This document shows, in pieces, positions 1-9,494 of a stretch of 64,000 bases of DNA. The DNA comes from Methylobacter sp. (GTDB taxonomy: Bacteria > Pseudomonadota > Gammaproteobacteria > Methylococcales > Methylomonadaceae). Made by a program: the position numbers and the translations under genes. The number at the start of each line of letters is the position of its first letter. Within the stretch, counting starts at the first letter, position 1. Below the pieces are notes generated by a model. It was not told the origin of the DNA and did no database searches. It saw only the letters and a list, made by a program, of their open reading frames with translations. The stretch is from NCBI RefSeq assembly GCF_030680395.1, contig NZ_JAUXVR010000021.1, forward strand, positions 53,919 to 117,918, in the 5' to 3' direction.

Positions 1-223
1 TTTTGTCAATTTTACAACCGCAGGCATATTGAGTGATATAGGTCAGGCCGCCATGTTGTGCAACGCAATTTAAAACATATTCAACGCGGTCGCGGGTAGG
101 GTAGTCGCTGACAAACGGCGCCGGCTCGGCTTGTTCAGCCGGTTTTTCCGGCGCTGTGGCGCAGCCTGAAATAATGGCAACTAAAGCAAGGCCGAAAATG
201 GCAGGGGTATATTTAATGTTCAT
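1..223 (-). CDS. Putative lipoprotein, 3' part cut by window edge
   Basis: A minus-strand reading frame starts at the ATG at 221-223 and runs off the left edge after about 74 codons. The product begins MNIKYTPAIFGLALVAI and then has ISGC, a good lipobox, so it should be lipidated at Cys20 and anchored to a membrane facing the periplasm. A Pro/Glu-rich linker (about residues 21-36) follows, then a domain containing DRVEYVLNCVAQHGG and YACGCK with three cysteines. I do not recognise the family. The start is supported by the signal sequence. Function unknown; confidence concerns the existence of a lipoprotein gene only. Confidence 0.7.
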   Translation of the reverse strand, partial: MNIKYTPAIFGLALVAIISGCATAPEKPAEQAEPAPFVSDYPTRDRVEYVLNCVAQHGGLTYITQYACGCKIDK

Positions 224-354
224 TGATGATTTTTTATTCCCATAAGTCAGAAAGTGAAAAGTATGCGTAGCTTGCAATAAACAACAGGCTTGCGAGAATA
301 GCCTGTCGATTGAGCGATTTTGACCCTTATCTACGATATTCAAAGCTTACCATT

Positions 355-954
355 ATGAACAGTCAAACAAAAGTAGCAGGCGTGATTCTTGCCGGTGGCC
401 GTGCCCGGCGCATGGATAATCAGGATAAAGGCCTGGTGAAGTTTAAAGGCCGCCCGATGGTCAGTTATGCGATAGCCGCGTTGGCTCCCGTTGTCGATTG
501 TGTATTTATAAATGCCAATCGAAATATTGATCTGTACCGGCAATTCGGGTGGCCGGTTATTAGCGACCAAACCGATAGTTTTGACGGTCCTTTGGCCGGC
601 ATACTAACCGCAATGATTCATGCTGATGCCGATGTCTTGGTGGTCATCCCTTGTGATTCGCCGTTAATTAAAACGAAACATTTACAAAAACTGTTATTAA
701 CCCGCGCGGAAAATAATGCCGATGTTGCCATCGCCTTTGATGGAATAAGCTTGCATCCGGTTTTTTTGGCGATAAAGACCGCATTGCAAACCAGTCTGCA
801 AGATTATTTAGCGGATGGTCAACGTAAAGTCGCGGTTTGGCTGGCTCAGCAGAACTGGGTTCAGGCGGATTTTAGTGACGAGCCGGAAATGTTCAGTAAT
901 ATTAATACGATGACGGAGTTATCTGTGCTGGAGGAAACTAAACGTTTCAGTTAG
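355..954 (+). CDS. mobA: Molybdenum cofactor guanylyltransferase MobA
   Basis: MobA transfers GMP from GTP to molybdopterin to make the bis-MGD cofactor of DMSO-reductase-family enzymes, in the cytoplasm. The N-terminus VAGVILAGGRARRM..DKGLV is the family's nucleotide-binding signature, and ISDQTDSFDGPLAGI and VVIPCDSPL match the conserved blocks around the Mg/GTP site. The frame can open at TTG 310, but the ATG at 355 gives the usual MobA N-terminus and length (199 aa), so I prefer it; no strong ribosome-binding site is visible for either. The likely clients in this window are the two Mo enzymes at 42.5-50.7 kb. It stands alone, with no moa/moe genes nearby. Confidence 0.9.
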   Translation: MNSQTKVAGVILAGGRARRMDNQDKGLVKFKGRPMVSYAIAALAPVVDCVFINANRNIDLYRQFGWPVISDQTDSFDGPLAGILTAMIHADADVLVVIPCDSPLIKTKHLQKLLLTRAENNADVAIAFDGISLHPVFLAIKTALQTSLQDYLADGQRKVAVWLAQQNWVQADFSDEPEMFSNINTMTELSVLEETKRFS

Positions 955-1125
955 AATCGGACGCCGTTAAGTCGATAAAAAATTCGCTCACCTCACCGAC
1001 TAAATTAAAAGAGTAGCGGGATTATCAATCAGGAAGAATGTGTCATCAGTCCCATGTTTACAATGGATTTGGCTTTTTGCCGCCATATCATGTTCAGATG
1101 TCGTGAATTAAGGAAATAAAGAACT

Positions 1126-4100
1126 ATGAATAAGCTGTTTTTCCCAGCTATTGCCCTGATGAACCGGCTGGATTACACCAGAAAATTCATGGTGCTGGGA
1201 CTGGTATATCTCATCGCGATTACCGTGGTCATGTACAGTCTTTATGCAAGCCTTAATCAAGTTGCCCGTACCTCGCAGCGGCAATTGGAAGGCCTTGAAT
1301 TGATCAAGCCCATTTCCAGCGCCGTGCAATTTATGCAACAGCATCGTGGGCTGTCGACAGGTGTTCTCGGCGGCAATGTAGCGATGCGCAATCAATGCGA
1401 TACTAAGGGAATTGAAACAGCTGCGGCTTTTGACTCGATAGAACAGCGCCTGTCTGTCGACTTGGTTTTGAGTGAAGACTGGGTGCGACTTAAAGCCGAT
1501 TGGAATAGTTTACAAAAAGGTTGGCCCCTCTGGGCGGTGGCTGAAAATTTCGCCGCACATACTGACTTGATCGACCGGATGCTGGTATTTGAGGTGCGTG
1601 TCGCTGATGACTATGCGCTGACCTTTGACGCGGATATCGATGCGTTTTACCTGATCGATACGACCGTCAACAAACTGCCGCTGGCACTTGAGAGGCTCGG
1701 ACGGATACGCGCCTTCGGCACCGGCATTTTGACCCAAAAGCAAATCTCGGCCTATCAGCAAGCCGAGATGATTGCCCTGATTGCCGAACTTCGTCATGCG
1801 CTTAAGTTTCTTGCGATCAATCTTGAGAAGACAGGTCAATTCAATCCTGAAATACAAAATCCGTTACTGGCCGCAACCAAAGATATAGTCGATTCGGCGC
1901 GTCAGATTGTCGATCTTGTGCAGTCGGATATTATCACCGAGCATTTTGTCACGCCTCCTGAAGACTTCTTTAAGATGGCCACGGCCGCTGTCAACAAAGG
2001 TTACCGGCAGATGGACCAGACCTTGCTACCAAAGACGGAAGCGTTGATTACTGCGCGCATTCAACATACAAAAAATAAATTGTACGTCAGTATAGGTATT
2101 GCCGTCCTGTTGTTACTGGTGGTGCACTATTTTCTGATAGGCATTTATTACGCCATGATCGGCAGTATTCAGTCGCTGACCCGTTCGGCGCGCGTGTTCG
2201 CCGGCGGTGATATACGCGAACGTATTAATCTGGATACGCGCGACGAACTGCGTCAGGTTGGCGACAGCTTCAACGAAATGGCCGATGGTTTTAATGCGCT
2301 GCTTGCCGCCAGTCTTGAAGACAAGGCCAGTGAAACAAGGCTACGCTCAATCATTGATGCTTCCCCGGTTCCCATGGTGCTGAATGATGACCAGCACAAC
2401 ATCACATTCCTGAATCCTGCGTTTATTCAAACTTTCGGCTATACGTTAGAGGATATTCCAACCTTGACTGATTGGTGGGCAAAGGTAAGCCCGGATCCTG
2501 AATACCGGAAATGGATGGCTGCTACATGGCAAACAACACTTGAAGCAGTCTTGCAGGATGACAGTCAATTTAATCCTGTCGAGCTCAATATACAGTGTCA
2601 TAGCGGATCGACTAAAACCGTGCTGGCGAATGCCTCGACCATCAAGCAGTCATTGGGGAGTGTTCATCTGGTTGTGTTATATGACATCAATGAGCGCAAG
2701 AAGGCGGAGCAAACGTTGCTGGAGCGCGAGGCGCGATATCGGGCGGTGGCCTATTCCGCCAACGATGCCATTATTACAGCAAATAATGCAGGAAATATTA
2801 CGGGTTGGAACCGAGGCGCTGAGACTATCTTTGGTTATACGGAAGCCGAGGTTGTCGGACAGTCGTTGATGCTACTGATGCCGCAACGATACTTCGACCG
2901 GCATCTTGCCGGTATGAATCGGGTGTTATCCGGCGGAGTGTCGCACATTAACGGCAAAACAGTCGAATTATCCGGGCTGCGTAAGGATGGGAGCGAATTT
3001 CCATTGGAGCTTTCACTGGCAAAGTGGGAGGCTTCTGAAGGTTGGTTCGTCACCGCTATCATCCGTGACATAACCGAGCGCAAACAGGCTGAAGTCGATC
3101 TTCGCATTGCCGCTATCGCCTTCGAGACTCAGGAGGCCATGATGATTACCGATACCAATCAGATTATTCTCAGAGTCAATCAGGCGTTTATCAGGATCAC
3201 CGGGTACAGCGCCGAAGAAGCCGTCGGTCAGACGCCCGCATTGCTCAAGTCCGGTTATCAGGATGCGCAGTTTTATCAAGCCATGTGGGAAAGTTTGGCT
3301 CGTGACGGCTACTGGCAATCTGAAATCTGGAACCGACGCAAGTGCGGCGATGTCTATCCCGAACGAATTACCATTACCGCTGTGACCAATGCCGAGGGTA
3401 ATGTGGTTAATTACGTTGGGACTTTTAATGACATGTCTCAACACAAAAAGGCGGAGGAAACCATTCACGATCTGGTTTTTTATGACCCGCTTACCAAGTT
3501 ACCTAACCGTCGTTTGCTGCTGGAGCGATTGAAACACAGCATCGAAGTGGAGCGACGTGACGGCAAACAACTTGCGTTGATGATGCTGGATTTGGATCGA
3601 TTCAAAGTGATTAATGACAGTCTGGGATATCTGGCCGGTGACGAACTGCTGCAACAAGTCGCTACAAGAATAGCGACCCGGTTGCGTAAAGTCGACATAG
3701 TTGCCAGATTGCGTAAGGTGGACTTGCTTGCCCATCTGGGTGGCGATGAGTTTATCATGCTGTTGGAAGACATTACGCACACGGAAGATGCCGCACGGGT
3801 GGCTGAACAGATTATCGCAATTTTGAGCAAGCCTTTCTATTTAAGTCAAGGCGATGAAATACATATTACCGCCAGCATTGGCATCAGTCTATATCCTCAG
3901 CATGGCGACAGTCCCGACACCTTGATAAGTTATGCCGATGCGGCGCTGAGTAAAGCCAAAGCCGAAGGGCGTGGTTGTTTTGCCTATTATTCAGAAGGCT
4001 TGACGTTGGCTGCCCGTCAGCGCATCGCGCTGGAAGCCCGCTTACGCAAAGCCATTGAACAGCAGGAGTTGCGAATTTTCTACCAACCGCAGGTTGATAT

Positions 4101-4785
4101 TGTCACAGGTCGCATTATCGGTGCAGAAGCGTTAGTGCGCTGGCTGGATCCGACTGAGGGGTTGATTGCGCCCGTTCACTTTATTCCCCTTGCCGAAGAA
4201 ACAGGGCTGATTTTGGAGATTGGCGCATGGGTATTACGGGAAACCTGTCGCCAGGGCAGGCAATGGCTGGATGCGGGCTTGCCGCCGTTAACCTTGGCAG
4301 TCAATGTATCCGCTCACCAATTCCGCCGATCTGACATTGGTGCATTGGTTACAACAGTGTTGAGTGAAACCGGTTTTCCGGCAGAGCAACTGGAGCTGGA
4401 AATGACTGAGAGCGGGCTGATGGAAAGTCAAAATAAGGTTATGGAGCTCCTGAATAATCTACGTGCCCTAGGGGTGCGTTTTGCTATTGATGACTTTGGT
4501 ACCGGTTATTCGTCATTGGCCTATCTCAAACATTTTCCTTTGGACTCGTTGAAAATAGACAAGAGCTTTATCGATGATATTCCGCATATTCAAGACGATA
4601 TGGAAATTGCCGCCACTATTATTGCTATGGGGCATATGCTGGGTTTTAAAGTCCTGGCGGAAGGCGTGGAGACGGTTGAGCAATTGGCATTCTTGCAGGA
4701 CAAAGGCTGCGACGCTTACCAAGGCTATCTTAAAAGCAAACCGGTGCCGGCTGACGAGTTTGTTAAGTTGCTGTTAGAGCAATAG
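1126..4785 (+). CDS. Membrane PAS-PAS-PAS-GGDEF-EAL c-di-GMP turnover protein
   Basis: A 1219-aa cyclic-di-GMP enzyme. In order: transmembrane helix near residues 22-42; a large, mainly helical periplasmic sensor region to about 320 resembling nitrate/nitrite-type (NIT-like) sensors; second TM helix near 324-345; HAMP; three PAS domains (about 400-780); GGDEF (about 785-950); EAL (about 965-1219). The diguanylate-cyclase motif GGDEF is intact, and the phosphodiesterase motifs EALVRW, DDFGTGYSS and EGVET are all present, so either activity is possible. Just before GGDEF a 27-bp in-frame tandem duplication (3679-3732) doubles the RKVD I-site. It is a close paralogue of the protein at 28998-31652 over GGDEF-EAL. 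No neighbour indicates the signal sensed. Confidence 0.9.
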   Translation: MNKLFFPAIALMNRLDYTRKFMVLGLVYLIAITVVMYSLYASLNQVARTSQRQLEGLELIKPISSAVQFMQQHRGLSTGVLGGNVAMRNQCDTKGIETAAAFDSIEQRLSVDLVLSEDWVRLKADWNSLQKGWPLWAVAENFAAHTDLIDRMLVFEVRVADDYALTFDADIDAFYLIDTTVNKLPLALERLGRIRAFGTGILTQKQISAYQQAEMIALIAELRHALKFLAINLEKTGQFNPEIQNPLLAATKDIVDSARQIVDLVQSDIITEHFVTPPEDFFKMATAAVNKGYRQMDQTLLPKTEALITARIQHTKNKLYVSIGIAVLLLLVVHYFLIGIYYAMIGSIQSLTRSARVFAGGDIRERINLDTRDELRQVGDSFNEMADGFNALLAASLEDKASETRLRSIIDASPVPMVLNDDQHNITFLNPAFIQTFGYTLEDIPTLTDWWAKVSPDPEYRKWMAATWQTTLEAVLQDDSQFNPVELNIQCHSGSTKTVLANASTIKQSLGSVHLVVLYDINERKKAEQTLLEREARYRAVAYSANDAIITANNAGNITGWNRGAETIFGYTEAEVVGQSLMLLMPQRYFDRHLAGMNRVLSGGVSHINGKTVELSGLRKDGSEFPLELSLAKWEASEGWFVTAIIRDITERKQAEVDLRIAAIAFETQEAMMITDTNQIILRVNQAFIRITGYSAEEAVGQTPALLKSGYQDAQFYQAMWESLARDGYWQSEIWNRRKCGDVYPERITITAVTNAEGNVVNYVGTFNDMSQHKKAEETIHDLVFYDPLTKLPNRRLLLERLKHSIEVERRDGKQLALMMLDLDRFKVINDSLGYLAGDELLQQVATRIATRLRKVDIVARLRKVDLLAHLGGDEFIMLLEDITHTEDAARVAEQIIAILSKPFYLSQGDEIHITASIGISLYPQHGDSPDTLISYADAALSKAKAEGRGCFAYYSEGLTLAARQRIALEARLRKAIEQQELRIFYQPQVDIVTGRIIGAEALVRWLDPTEGLIAPVHFIPLAEETGLILEIGAWVLRETCRQGRQWLDAGLPPLTLAVNVSAHQFRRSDIGALVTTVLSETGFPAEQLELEMTESGLMESQNKVMELLNNLRALGVRFAIDDFGTGYSSLAYLKHFPLDSLKIDKSFIDDIPHIQDDMEIAATIIAMGHMLGFKVLAEGVETVEQLAFLQDKGCDAYQGYLKSKPVPADEFVKLLLEQ
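3679..3732 (+). repeat. 27-bp in-frame tandem duplication in GGDEF domain
   Basis: Codons for RLRKVDIVA (3679-3705) are followed at once by codons for RLRKVDLLA (3706-3732); 20 of 27 bases match. The unit contains the RxxD inhibitory-site motif. The second copy keeps the standard five-residue spacing to GGDEF. The paralogue at 28998-31652 has a single unit (RLRDVDMVARLGGDEF). Confidence 0.85.
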
Positions 4786-4867
4786 TCAGAATAAGACGCA
4801 GATTGTTAATGCAAAATTTTTTGCATCATGTTGCTATCAACTCCTTGTGCTTTTAATCACGCGTGTG

Positions 4868-4899
4868 TTGCTGCCGAAACTTGTATTTTCGGGTATAAT
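4868..4899 (+). promoter_or_regulatory. Possible sigma-70 promoter of argG
   Basis: A consensus -10 hexamer TATAAT lies at 4894-4899, 33 bp upstream of the argG start. The best upstream hexamer, TTGCTG at 4868-4873, has a long 20-bp spacer, so the -35 assignment is weak. Confidence 0.4.
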
Positions 4900-4931
4900 T
4901 TGCAACATTTTTAACTCAGGGTATAGGTGTT

Positions 4932-6146
4932 ATGTCGGAAATCAATAAAGTTGTATTGGCTTATTCCGGAGGTCTGGATACTTCCGTTATTCTTAAGTGG
5001 TTACAGGATGTTTATGCTTGTGAAGTCGTTACCTTTACAGCTGATTTGGGGCAGGGCGAAGAAGTGGAGCCCGCACGAGCCAAAGCACAAGCGATGGGCA
5101 TTAAAGACATTTATATTGAAGATTTGCGCGAGGACTTTGCGCGCGATTATGTTTTTCCGATGTTTCGTGCCAATACGGTTTACGAAGGTGAATATTTGCT
5201 GGGCACATCCATTGCCCGTCCTTTAATCGCCAAGCGGCTCATCGAAATCGCCAATGAAACCGGTGCGAATGCCATTTCTCACGGCGCGACCGGCAAAGGT
5301 AACGACCAAGTGCGTTTTGAGCTGGGCGCTTACGCATTGCGTCCCGATATAAAGGTGATTGCCCCTTGGCGGGAATGGGATTTAACTTCTCGTCAAACGC
5401 TGCTGGCTTATGCTGAAAAACATAATATTCCGGTGGAAATGAAAAAAGGTAAAACGTCGCCCTATTCGATGGATGCCAACTTACTGCATATTTCTTATGA
5501 AGGCCGGATTCTGGAAGATCCTTGGGCCGAGCCTGAAGAGGATATGTGGCGCTGGACTGTTTCACCTGAATCTGCGCCCGACCAAGCGACTTACATTGAG
5601 CTGACTTACCGTCAGGGTGATATTGTCGCCATTGATGATGTACCTTGCACACCTGCGACAGTTCTGGAACAGTTAAACAAAGTTGCAGGCAGCAATGGTA
5701 TCGGTCGATTGGATATTGTGGAAAATCGCTATGTCGGCATGAAATCGCGCGGCTGTTATGAAACACCGGCCGGCACGGTGATGCTCAAAGCGCATCGTGC
5801 GATTGAGTCGTTAACGCTGGACAGGGAAGTGGCGCATTTAAAGGATGAACTCATGCCGCGCTATGCGTCTTTAATCTATAACGGTTACTGGTGGAGTCCT
5901 GAGCGAGAAATGATGCAAACCATGATAGATGCGTCTCAGGCGAACGTTAACGGTAAAGTCAGGCTTAAGCTTTATAAGGGCAATGTAGTCGTTGTCGGTC
6001 GCGCTTCCGATACCGACAGTCTGTTTGATGAAAGTATTGCGACGTTTGAAGATGATGGCGGCGCATATAATCAAAAAGATGCCGAAGGCTTTATCAAATT
6101 AAATGCACTGAGAATGAGAATAGCCGCTGCCAAGCGATTAAGCTAA
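4932..6146 (+). CDS. argG: Argininosuccinate synthase
   Basis: Joins citrulline and aspartate with ATP to make argininosuccinate, the penultimate step of arginine synthesis, in the cytoplasm. The N-terminal PP-loop [11 protein letters not shown] binds [19 protein letters not shown] and [20 protein letters not shown] are conserved substrate-binding blocks of the short bacterial ArgG class. The 404-aa length is normal. Start chosen at the ATG at 4932, with AGG-type Shine-Dalgarno bases ahead of it. Monocistronic by context, with a promoter-like TATAAT upstream and a hairpin downstream. Confidence 0.97.
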   Translation: MSEINKVVLAYSGGLDTSVILKWLQDVYACEVVTFTADLGQGEEVEPARAKAQAMGIKDIYIEDLREDFARDYVFPMFRANTVYEGEYLLGTSIARPLIAKRLIEIANETGANAISHGATGKGNDQVRFELGAYALRPDIKVIAPWREWDLTSRQTLLAYAEKHNIPVEMKKGKTSPYSMDANLLHISYEGRILEDPWAEPEEDMWRWTVSPESAPDQATYIELTYRQGDIVAIDDVPCTPATVLEQLNKVAGSNGIGRLDIVENRYVGMKSRGCYETPAGTVMLKAHRAIESLTLDREVAHLKDELMPRYASLIYNGYWWSPEREMMQTMIDASQANVNGKVRLKLYKGNVVVVGRASDTDSLFDESIATFEDDGGAYNQKDAEGFIKLNALRMRIAAAKRLS

Positions 6147-6152
6147 TGTTAT

Positions 6153-6185
6153 AGGCAGCATAGAGTTGGGGGTTTTATGCTGCCT
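6153..6185 (+). terminator. Hairpin after argG, possible terminator
   Basis: AGGCAGCATA at 6153-6162 pairs perfectly with TATGCTGCCT at 6176-6185, seven bases after the argG stop. Only a short, interrupted T-run follows, so termination strength is uncertain. Confidence 0.5.
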
Positions 6186-6370
6186 TGTTTGCACTATGTT
6201 GTCTGTTTTATATCCGGAATGTATTTAAATAAAATGCAGAAGTTGTACATTAAACTTGTATAATCGCGAGCTAGGTAGCACTACTGCCGACATGGTTTGT
6301 TATAAAAATAATAATTGTTCGGTCAGGATGGTTGGTTGCCATAGGTTCCTGGTTCGAGAGGGCGTAATTA

Positions 6371-6982
6371 ATGAGCGATATAGATAAGATAAATTCAGTA
6401 GTAGAGGCATTGCCCGGCAGCTCCTCTACGGTTCTGCAAAGAATACCTTCGCATCATGCATTAACAAAAGTTAACAGATTGTTGCTGACTATAATCTGTT
6501 CCTTGATGGTTGTCGTTTTGATAGGGGGCTTTTTATTGTTTCCAACCGACAGCTTCTTAACGCGCTATAAAAACGTCACGGCTACCGAAACTTATGCGGC
6601 TGAGATGAATCCCGTATTTTCAGCGGAAGTTAACGCTCTGAAAGGACAGCTGGTCGGCTTGGTCAGCGGTTCAATTGAAAATAAATTAAACGCATTGGAA
6701 GAAAGTATTCGGGTAGGCTCGGTTTCCAGCTCTATAGGCACGATAGAAGATCTGAAAAATGACCTGAAAGTTCTCCGCTCTTATTCCGAGCCCGCCAAGA
6801 AAGGAAAAATGGTTGTTTCTAATGAGCAGCTAATGCAGGAAATGTCGCAATTAAAGCGTCTGATCTATTTGACTATTGCTTCTTGCGGATTAATGCTGGC
6901 GGCAGTTGCGGGTATCTGGATTAAAAATCGCAACCGATTACCTTATAAAGAAACCAAAACAAGTTATTTGGGTAAGGATTAG
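6371..6982 (+). CDS. Two-helix membrane protein, unknown function
   Basis: A 203-aa protein that I do not recognise as a named family. Residues about 35-58 (LLLTIICSLMVVVLIGGFLLF) form one transmembrane helix and about 163-184 (LIYLTIASCGLMLAAVAGIWI) a second. The ~100 residues between are charged and helical (ENKLNALEESIRVG, IEDLKNDLKVLRS), suggesting a coiled coil, probably on the periplasmic side. The C-terminus is short and basic. It stands alone between argG and a bidirectional terminator. A stator or scaffold-like membrane protein is possible, but nothing in the sequence fixes a role. Confidence 0.75.
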   Translation: MSDIDKINSVVEALPGSSSTVLQRIPSHHALTKVNRLLLTIICSLMVVVLIGGFLLFPTDSFLTRYKNVTATETYAAEMNPVFSAEVNALKGQLVGLVSGSIENKLNALEESIRVGSVSSSIGTIEDLKNDLKVLRSYSEPAKKGKMVVSNEQLMQEMSQLKRLIYLTIASCGLMLAAVAGIWIKNRNRLPYKETKTSYLGKD

Positions 6983-7002
6983 TTTTCAGTCTTTTTGAAC
7001 AT

Positions 7003-7042
7003 AAAAAAAGCCGCCCCAGTCGTAGACTGGGGCGGCTTTTTT
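7003..7042. terminator. Strong bidirectional rho-independent terminator
   Basis: A perfect 12-bp GC-rich stem (GCCGCCCCAGTC at 7010-7021, GACTGGGGCGGC at 7025-7036) with a GTA loop, preceded by seven A and followed by six T. It can terminate both the membrane-protein gene ending at 6982 and the convergent cytochrome gene ending at 7061. Confidence 0.93.
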
Positions 7043-7060
7043 ATGTTTACCAATCAGGGA

Positions 7061-7399
7061 TTAGTTGCCGCCCAGATATTTGTACAAAGCGTCAACAGCT
7101 TGATCTTCGCCGTATCCAGCTTTAACGACAGCCGGATTTTTCATGATCTCAGCGATGGCTTTAGGCATGCCGCCTTTGCCTTCTTTAAGAACGGTTTCGA
7201 ATTTCGCTCTGTCCAGTTGGCCGCCTTTAATTAAAGTAGTTAACTGTGGATTTGAAGCGATATCATGGCAAGTGCCGCAACCGCGACCGAAAGCGCGTTC
7301 ATAAATTTTCTTACCGACATCAGTGGCTTCGTCAGCAAATACTTGTCCGCTTAAAGTGATTAAAGCGATACCCGCTAATGTACCTAATGTTTTTTTCAT
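7061..7399 (-). CDS. Small periplasmic cytochrome c
   Basis: A 112-aa precursor with a Sec signal peptide (MKKTLGTLAGIALITLSGQVFA, cleavage after residue 22) and a mature domain of about 90 residues. The haem-attachment motif is CGTCH (GRGCGTCHD), and the GKGGMPKAI segment supplies the likely axial methionine, so this is a class I, monohaem electron carrier. A well-placed GAGAG ribosome-binding site precedes the ATG at 7399. It is transcribed alone, ending at the shared terminator at 7003-7042. Its redox partners are not indicated by neighbours; in a methylotroph it could serve a periplasmic dehydrogenase or terminal oxidase, but that is inference. Confidence 0.88.
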   Translation of the reverse strand: MKKTLGTLAGIALITLSGQVFADEATDVGKKIYERAFGRGCGTCHDIASNPQLTTLIKGGQLDRAKFETVLKEGKGGMPKAIAEIMKNPAVVKAGYGEDQAVDALYKYLGGN

Positions 7400-7608
7400 G
7401 TTGATCTCTCCTCGTGGTAGTAAAAAAGAACTGTTGTTTATTTTTGAAAAAAAACAGTTCGATTAAAAGTCAAACCCGTAAAGCATAGGGAATTTGACAG
7501 TAAAATTCAATTGTTTTATTTATTTTCCCTGAATAATATTATCAACAATGGCTATGAATAATAACTGAATCGTTTGGTCAGTCGTCAAGTTAATTAAGCA
7601 TCATAACC

Positions 7609-9003
7609 TTAATCAGACTGAGATGTCTGAAACCAGTTCAGCTTGTCATGCAGCGACACGACCGTGCCTATAATGATCAGGGTGGGCGGCTTGATGTCCT
7701 GACCGGCAACCTTGTCCGGCAGTGTTTCCAAGGTTCCGGTAATCACCCGCTGGTTGGTTGTGGTGCCTTGCTGCACAAGGGCAATCGGTAAGTCTTTGGG
7801 ACTGCCGTGCGCAATCAAAGACTGGCAGATTTTTTCCAGACCGGCCAGTCCCATATAGATAACGATGGTTTGATTCGGTGCTGCAAGTTGCATCCAGTTT
7901 AAATTGACGGAATTATCCTTCAGGTGTCCGGTGACAAAGGTGCAGGATTGCGCATGATCCCGATGGGTCAGCGGTATGCCCGAGTAGGTTGCGCAGCCGG
8001 ACGCGGCGGTAATGCCGGGAACGACCTGGAAATTAATGCCTTGCTGCATCAAGGTTTCAATTTCTTCGCCGCCGCGGCCGAATATGAATGGATCGCCGCC
8101 TTTTAATCGTACCACCCGTTTTCCTGCTTTAGCTAAATCAGCGAGCAGGGTATTAATGGATTCTTGAGGCAGGGCATGATATTGCCGTTGTTTACCGACA
8201 TAAATCTTTTCTGCATCCCGACGTGTCAAATCGAGAATCTCCGGTGAAACCAGTCGGTCATAAACGACCACATCGGCCTGTTGCATCAATCGCAGTGCGC
8301 GAAAAGTTAATAAGTCGGGTGCACCGGGGCCTGCGCCAACCAGATAGACTTCGCCGAAGTTAGTGTTTTCTTTTTGCTTGAGCAGGATTTGCTGCAATTG
8401 CTGTTCGGCCTCCTGTTCCTTGCCGGAGAAGACCAGCTCAGCGACAGAACCCTGCAAGACGTTCTCCCAGAAAATTCTGCGTTGAGCCGGTTGTTTGATA
8501 TGCTGCTTGACCTTGTCCCTGAACTTATCAGCCAGGCCTGCAAGTCGACCATAAGCGGGAGGAATCACTGTTTCTATTTTAGCCCTGAGCAAGCGGGCCA
8601 ACACCGGTGCAGCGCCGCCGGAGGACACAGCGGCAATAATCGGTGATCGGTCTATAATGGCCGGAAAAATGAAGCTGCAAAGCTCGGGATTATCGACCAC
8701 ATTGACAGGGATGTTTTGTTCTGTCGCCGTTTTGGAAACCAGGCAATTGGTCTCCGTATTATCGGTTGCCGATACTACTAGCCTGAATTCGCCAAGATCG
8801 GTCGGGGCGAATGACCGTTGTAATAACGTTAAGTTATAAGTCGCTTGCAGGCTCAATACCGTGGGACTTATCTCCTTGGCAATCACCGTGATTTTTGCTC
8901 CGGCTCGGGCTAACAATTCAATTTTTCGGGCGGCGATTTCGCCCGCACCAACAACCAGGCAAGCTTGGTCTTTAAGCTTTAAAAATACAGGGAAATAATC
9001 CAT
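7609..9003 (-). CDS. cysG: Sirohaem synthase (trifunctional)
   Basis: Converts uroporphyrinogen III to sirohaem, the cofactor of assimilatory nitrite and sulfite reductases. The N-terminal part (about 1-200) is the precorrin-2 dehydrogenase/ferrochelatase with the NAD-binding loop [11 protein letters not shown]. The C-terminal part (about 215-460) is the SAM-dependent uroporphyrinogen methyltransferase with [23 protein letters not shown] and [16 protein letters not shown]. Length 464 aa is normal for CysG. It may support the nitrate-assimilation genes at 42-50 kb, although no sirohaem nitrite reductase lies in the window. Confidence 0.97.
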   Translation of the reverse strand: MDYFPVFLKLKDQACLVVGAGEIAARKIELLARAGAKITVIAKEISPTVLSLQATYNLTLLQRSFAPTDLGEFRLVVSATDNTETNCLVSKTATEQNIPVNVVDNPELCSFIFPAIIDRSPIIAAVSSGGAAPVLARLLRAKIETVIPPAYGRLAGLADKFRDKVKQHIKQPAQRRIFWENVLQGSVAELVFSGKEQEAEQQLQQILLKQKENTNFGEVYLVGAGPGAPDLLTFRALRLMQQADVVVYDRLVSPEILDLTRRDAEKIYVGKQRQYHALPQESINTLLADLAKAGKRVVRLKGGDPFIFGRGGEEIETLMQQGINFQVVPGITAASGCATYSGIPLTHRDHAQSCTFVTGHLKDNSVNLNWMQLAAPNQTIVIYMGLAGLEKICQSLIAHGSPKDLPIALVQQGTTTNQRVITGTLETLPDKVAGQDIKPPTLIIIGTVVSLHDKLNWFQTSQSD

Positions 9004-9085
9004 TTAGTTACGATGATTCTTGGATTTAAAAGAGAATGGTATTATAAGCGCACCAAACTTAGTTGAGAAAACTTAAAATAAGCCT

Positions 9086-9316
9086 ATGATCGAATTTAAC
9101 CTGGAAGTAGATGCCAGCGGTTTGAATTGTCCATTACCTTTGTTGCGTCTGAAAAAAGCCTTGATGGACATGTCCAGCGGCGATGTCGTCAAAGTGATCG
9201 CAACCGATCCAGCCGCACATTTGGATTTTGGCGTTTATGCCGACCAGACCGGGCATCAAATTATTCAATTGATAAAAGAATCCAATAAACAGATTTTTTA
9301 TTTCCAAAAGAAATAG
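9086..9316 (+). CDS. TusA-family sulfur carrier
   Basis: A 76-aa protein of the SirA/TusA/YedF fold. The motif LNCPLPLLRLKKAL contains the conserved CPxP, whose cysteine (residue 15) carries persulfide sulfur in TusA. VKVIATDPAAHLDF is the second conserved strand. It starts 82 bp from the divergent cysG, and the shared intergenic region probably holds both promoters. TusA proteins pass sulfur to tRNA thiolation, Mo-cofactor or sulfur-metabolic enzymes; which applies here is not shown. Confidence 0.9.
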   Translation: MIEFNLEVDASGLNCPLPLLRLKKALMDMSSGDVVKVIATDPAAHLDFGVYADQTGHQIIQLIKESNKQIFYFQKK

Positions 9317-9320
9317 TGTA

Positions 9321-9494
9321 GCCGGAATAAGGCCGTCCAAGTGCGTAGTGCGAGATGGCGTTTCACGTCAGGCTATCCTGTCTGACGCCCTTCGGGTAAA
9401 TGCAAATCTGTTCCAGACAGATTTGTCCTGCGAATCCGGTGGTGTTTACCGGAAATGCCAGTTTTTTGCTGTCGCTCAAACAGGCTTATTCCGG
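9321..9494. repeat. Palindrome-ended intergenic element (MITE/REP-like)
   Basis: CCGGAATAAG at 9322-9331 and its exact reverse complement CTTATTCCGG at 9485-9494 bound a 173-bp stretch with further internal symmetry (CTGTTCCAGACAG near 9409). It lies between the TusA-like gene and the glycosylase and overlaps the glycosylase stop codon. A related GGCTTATTCCTG occurs at about 28967. No coding sense is visible. Confidence 0.5.
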
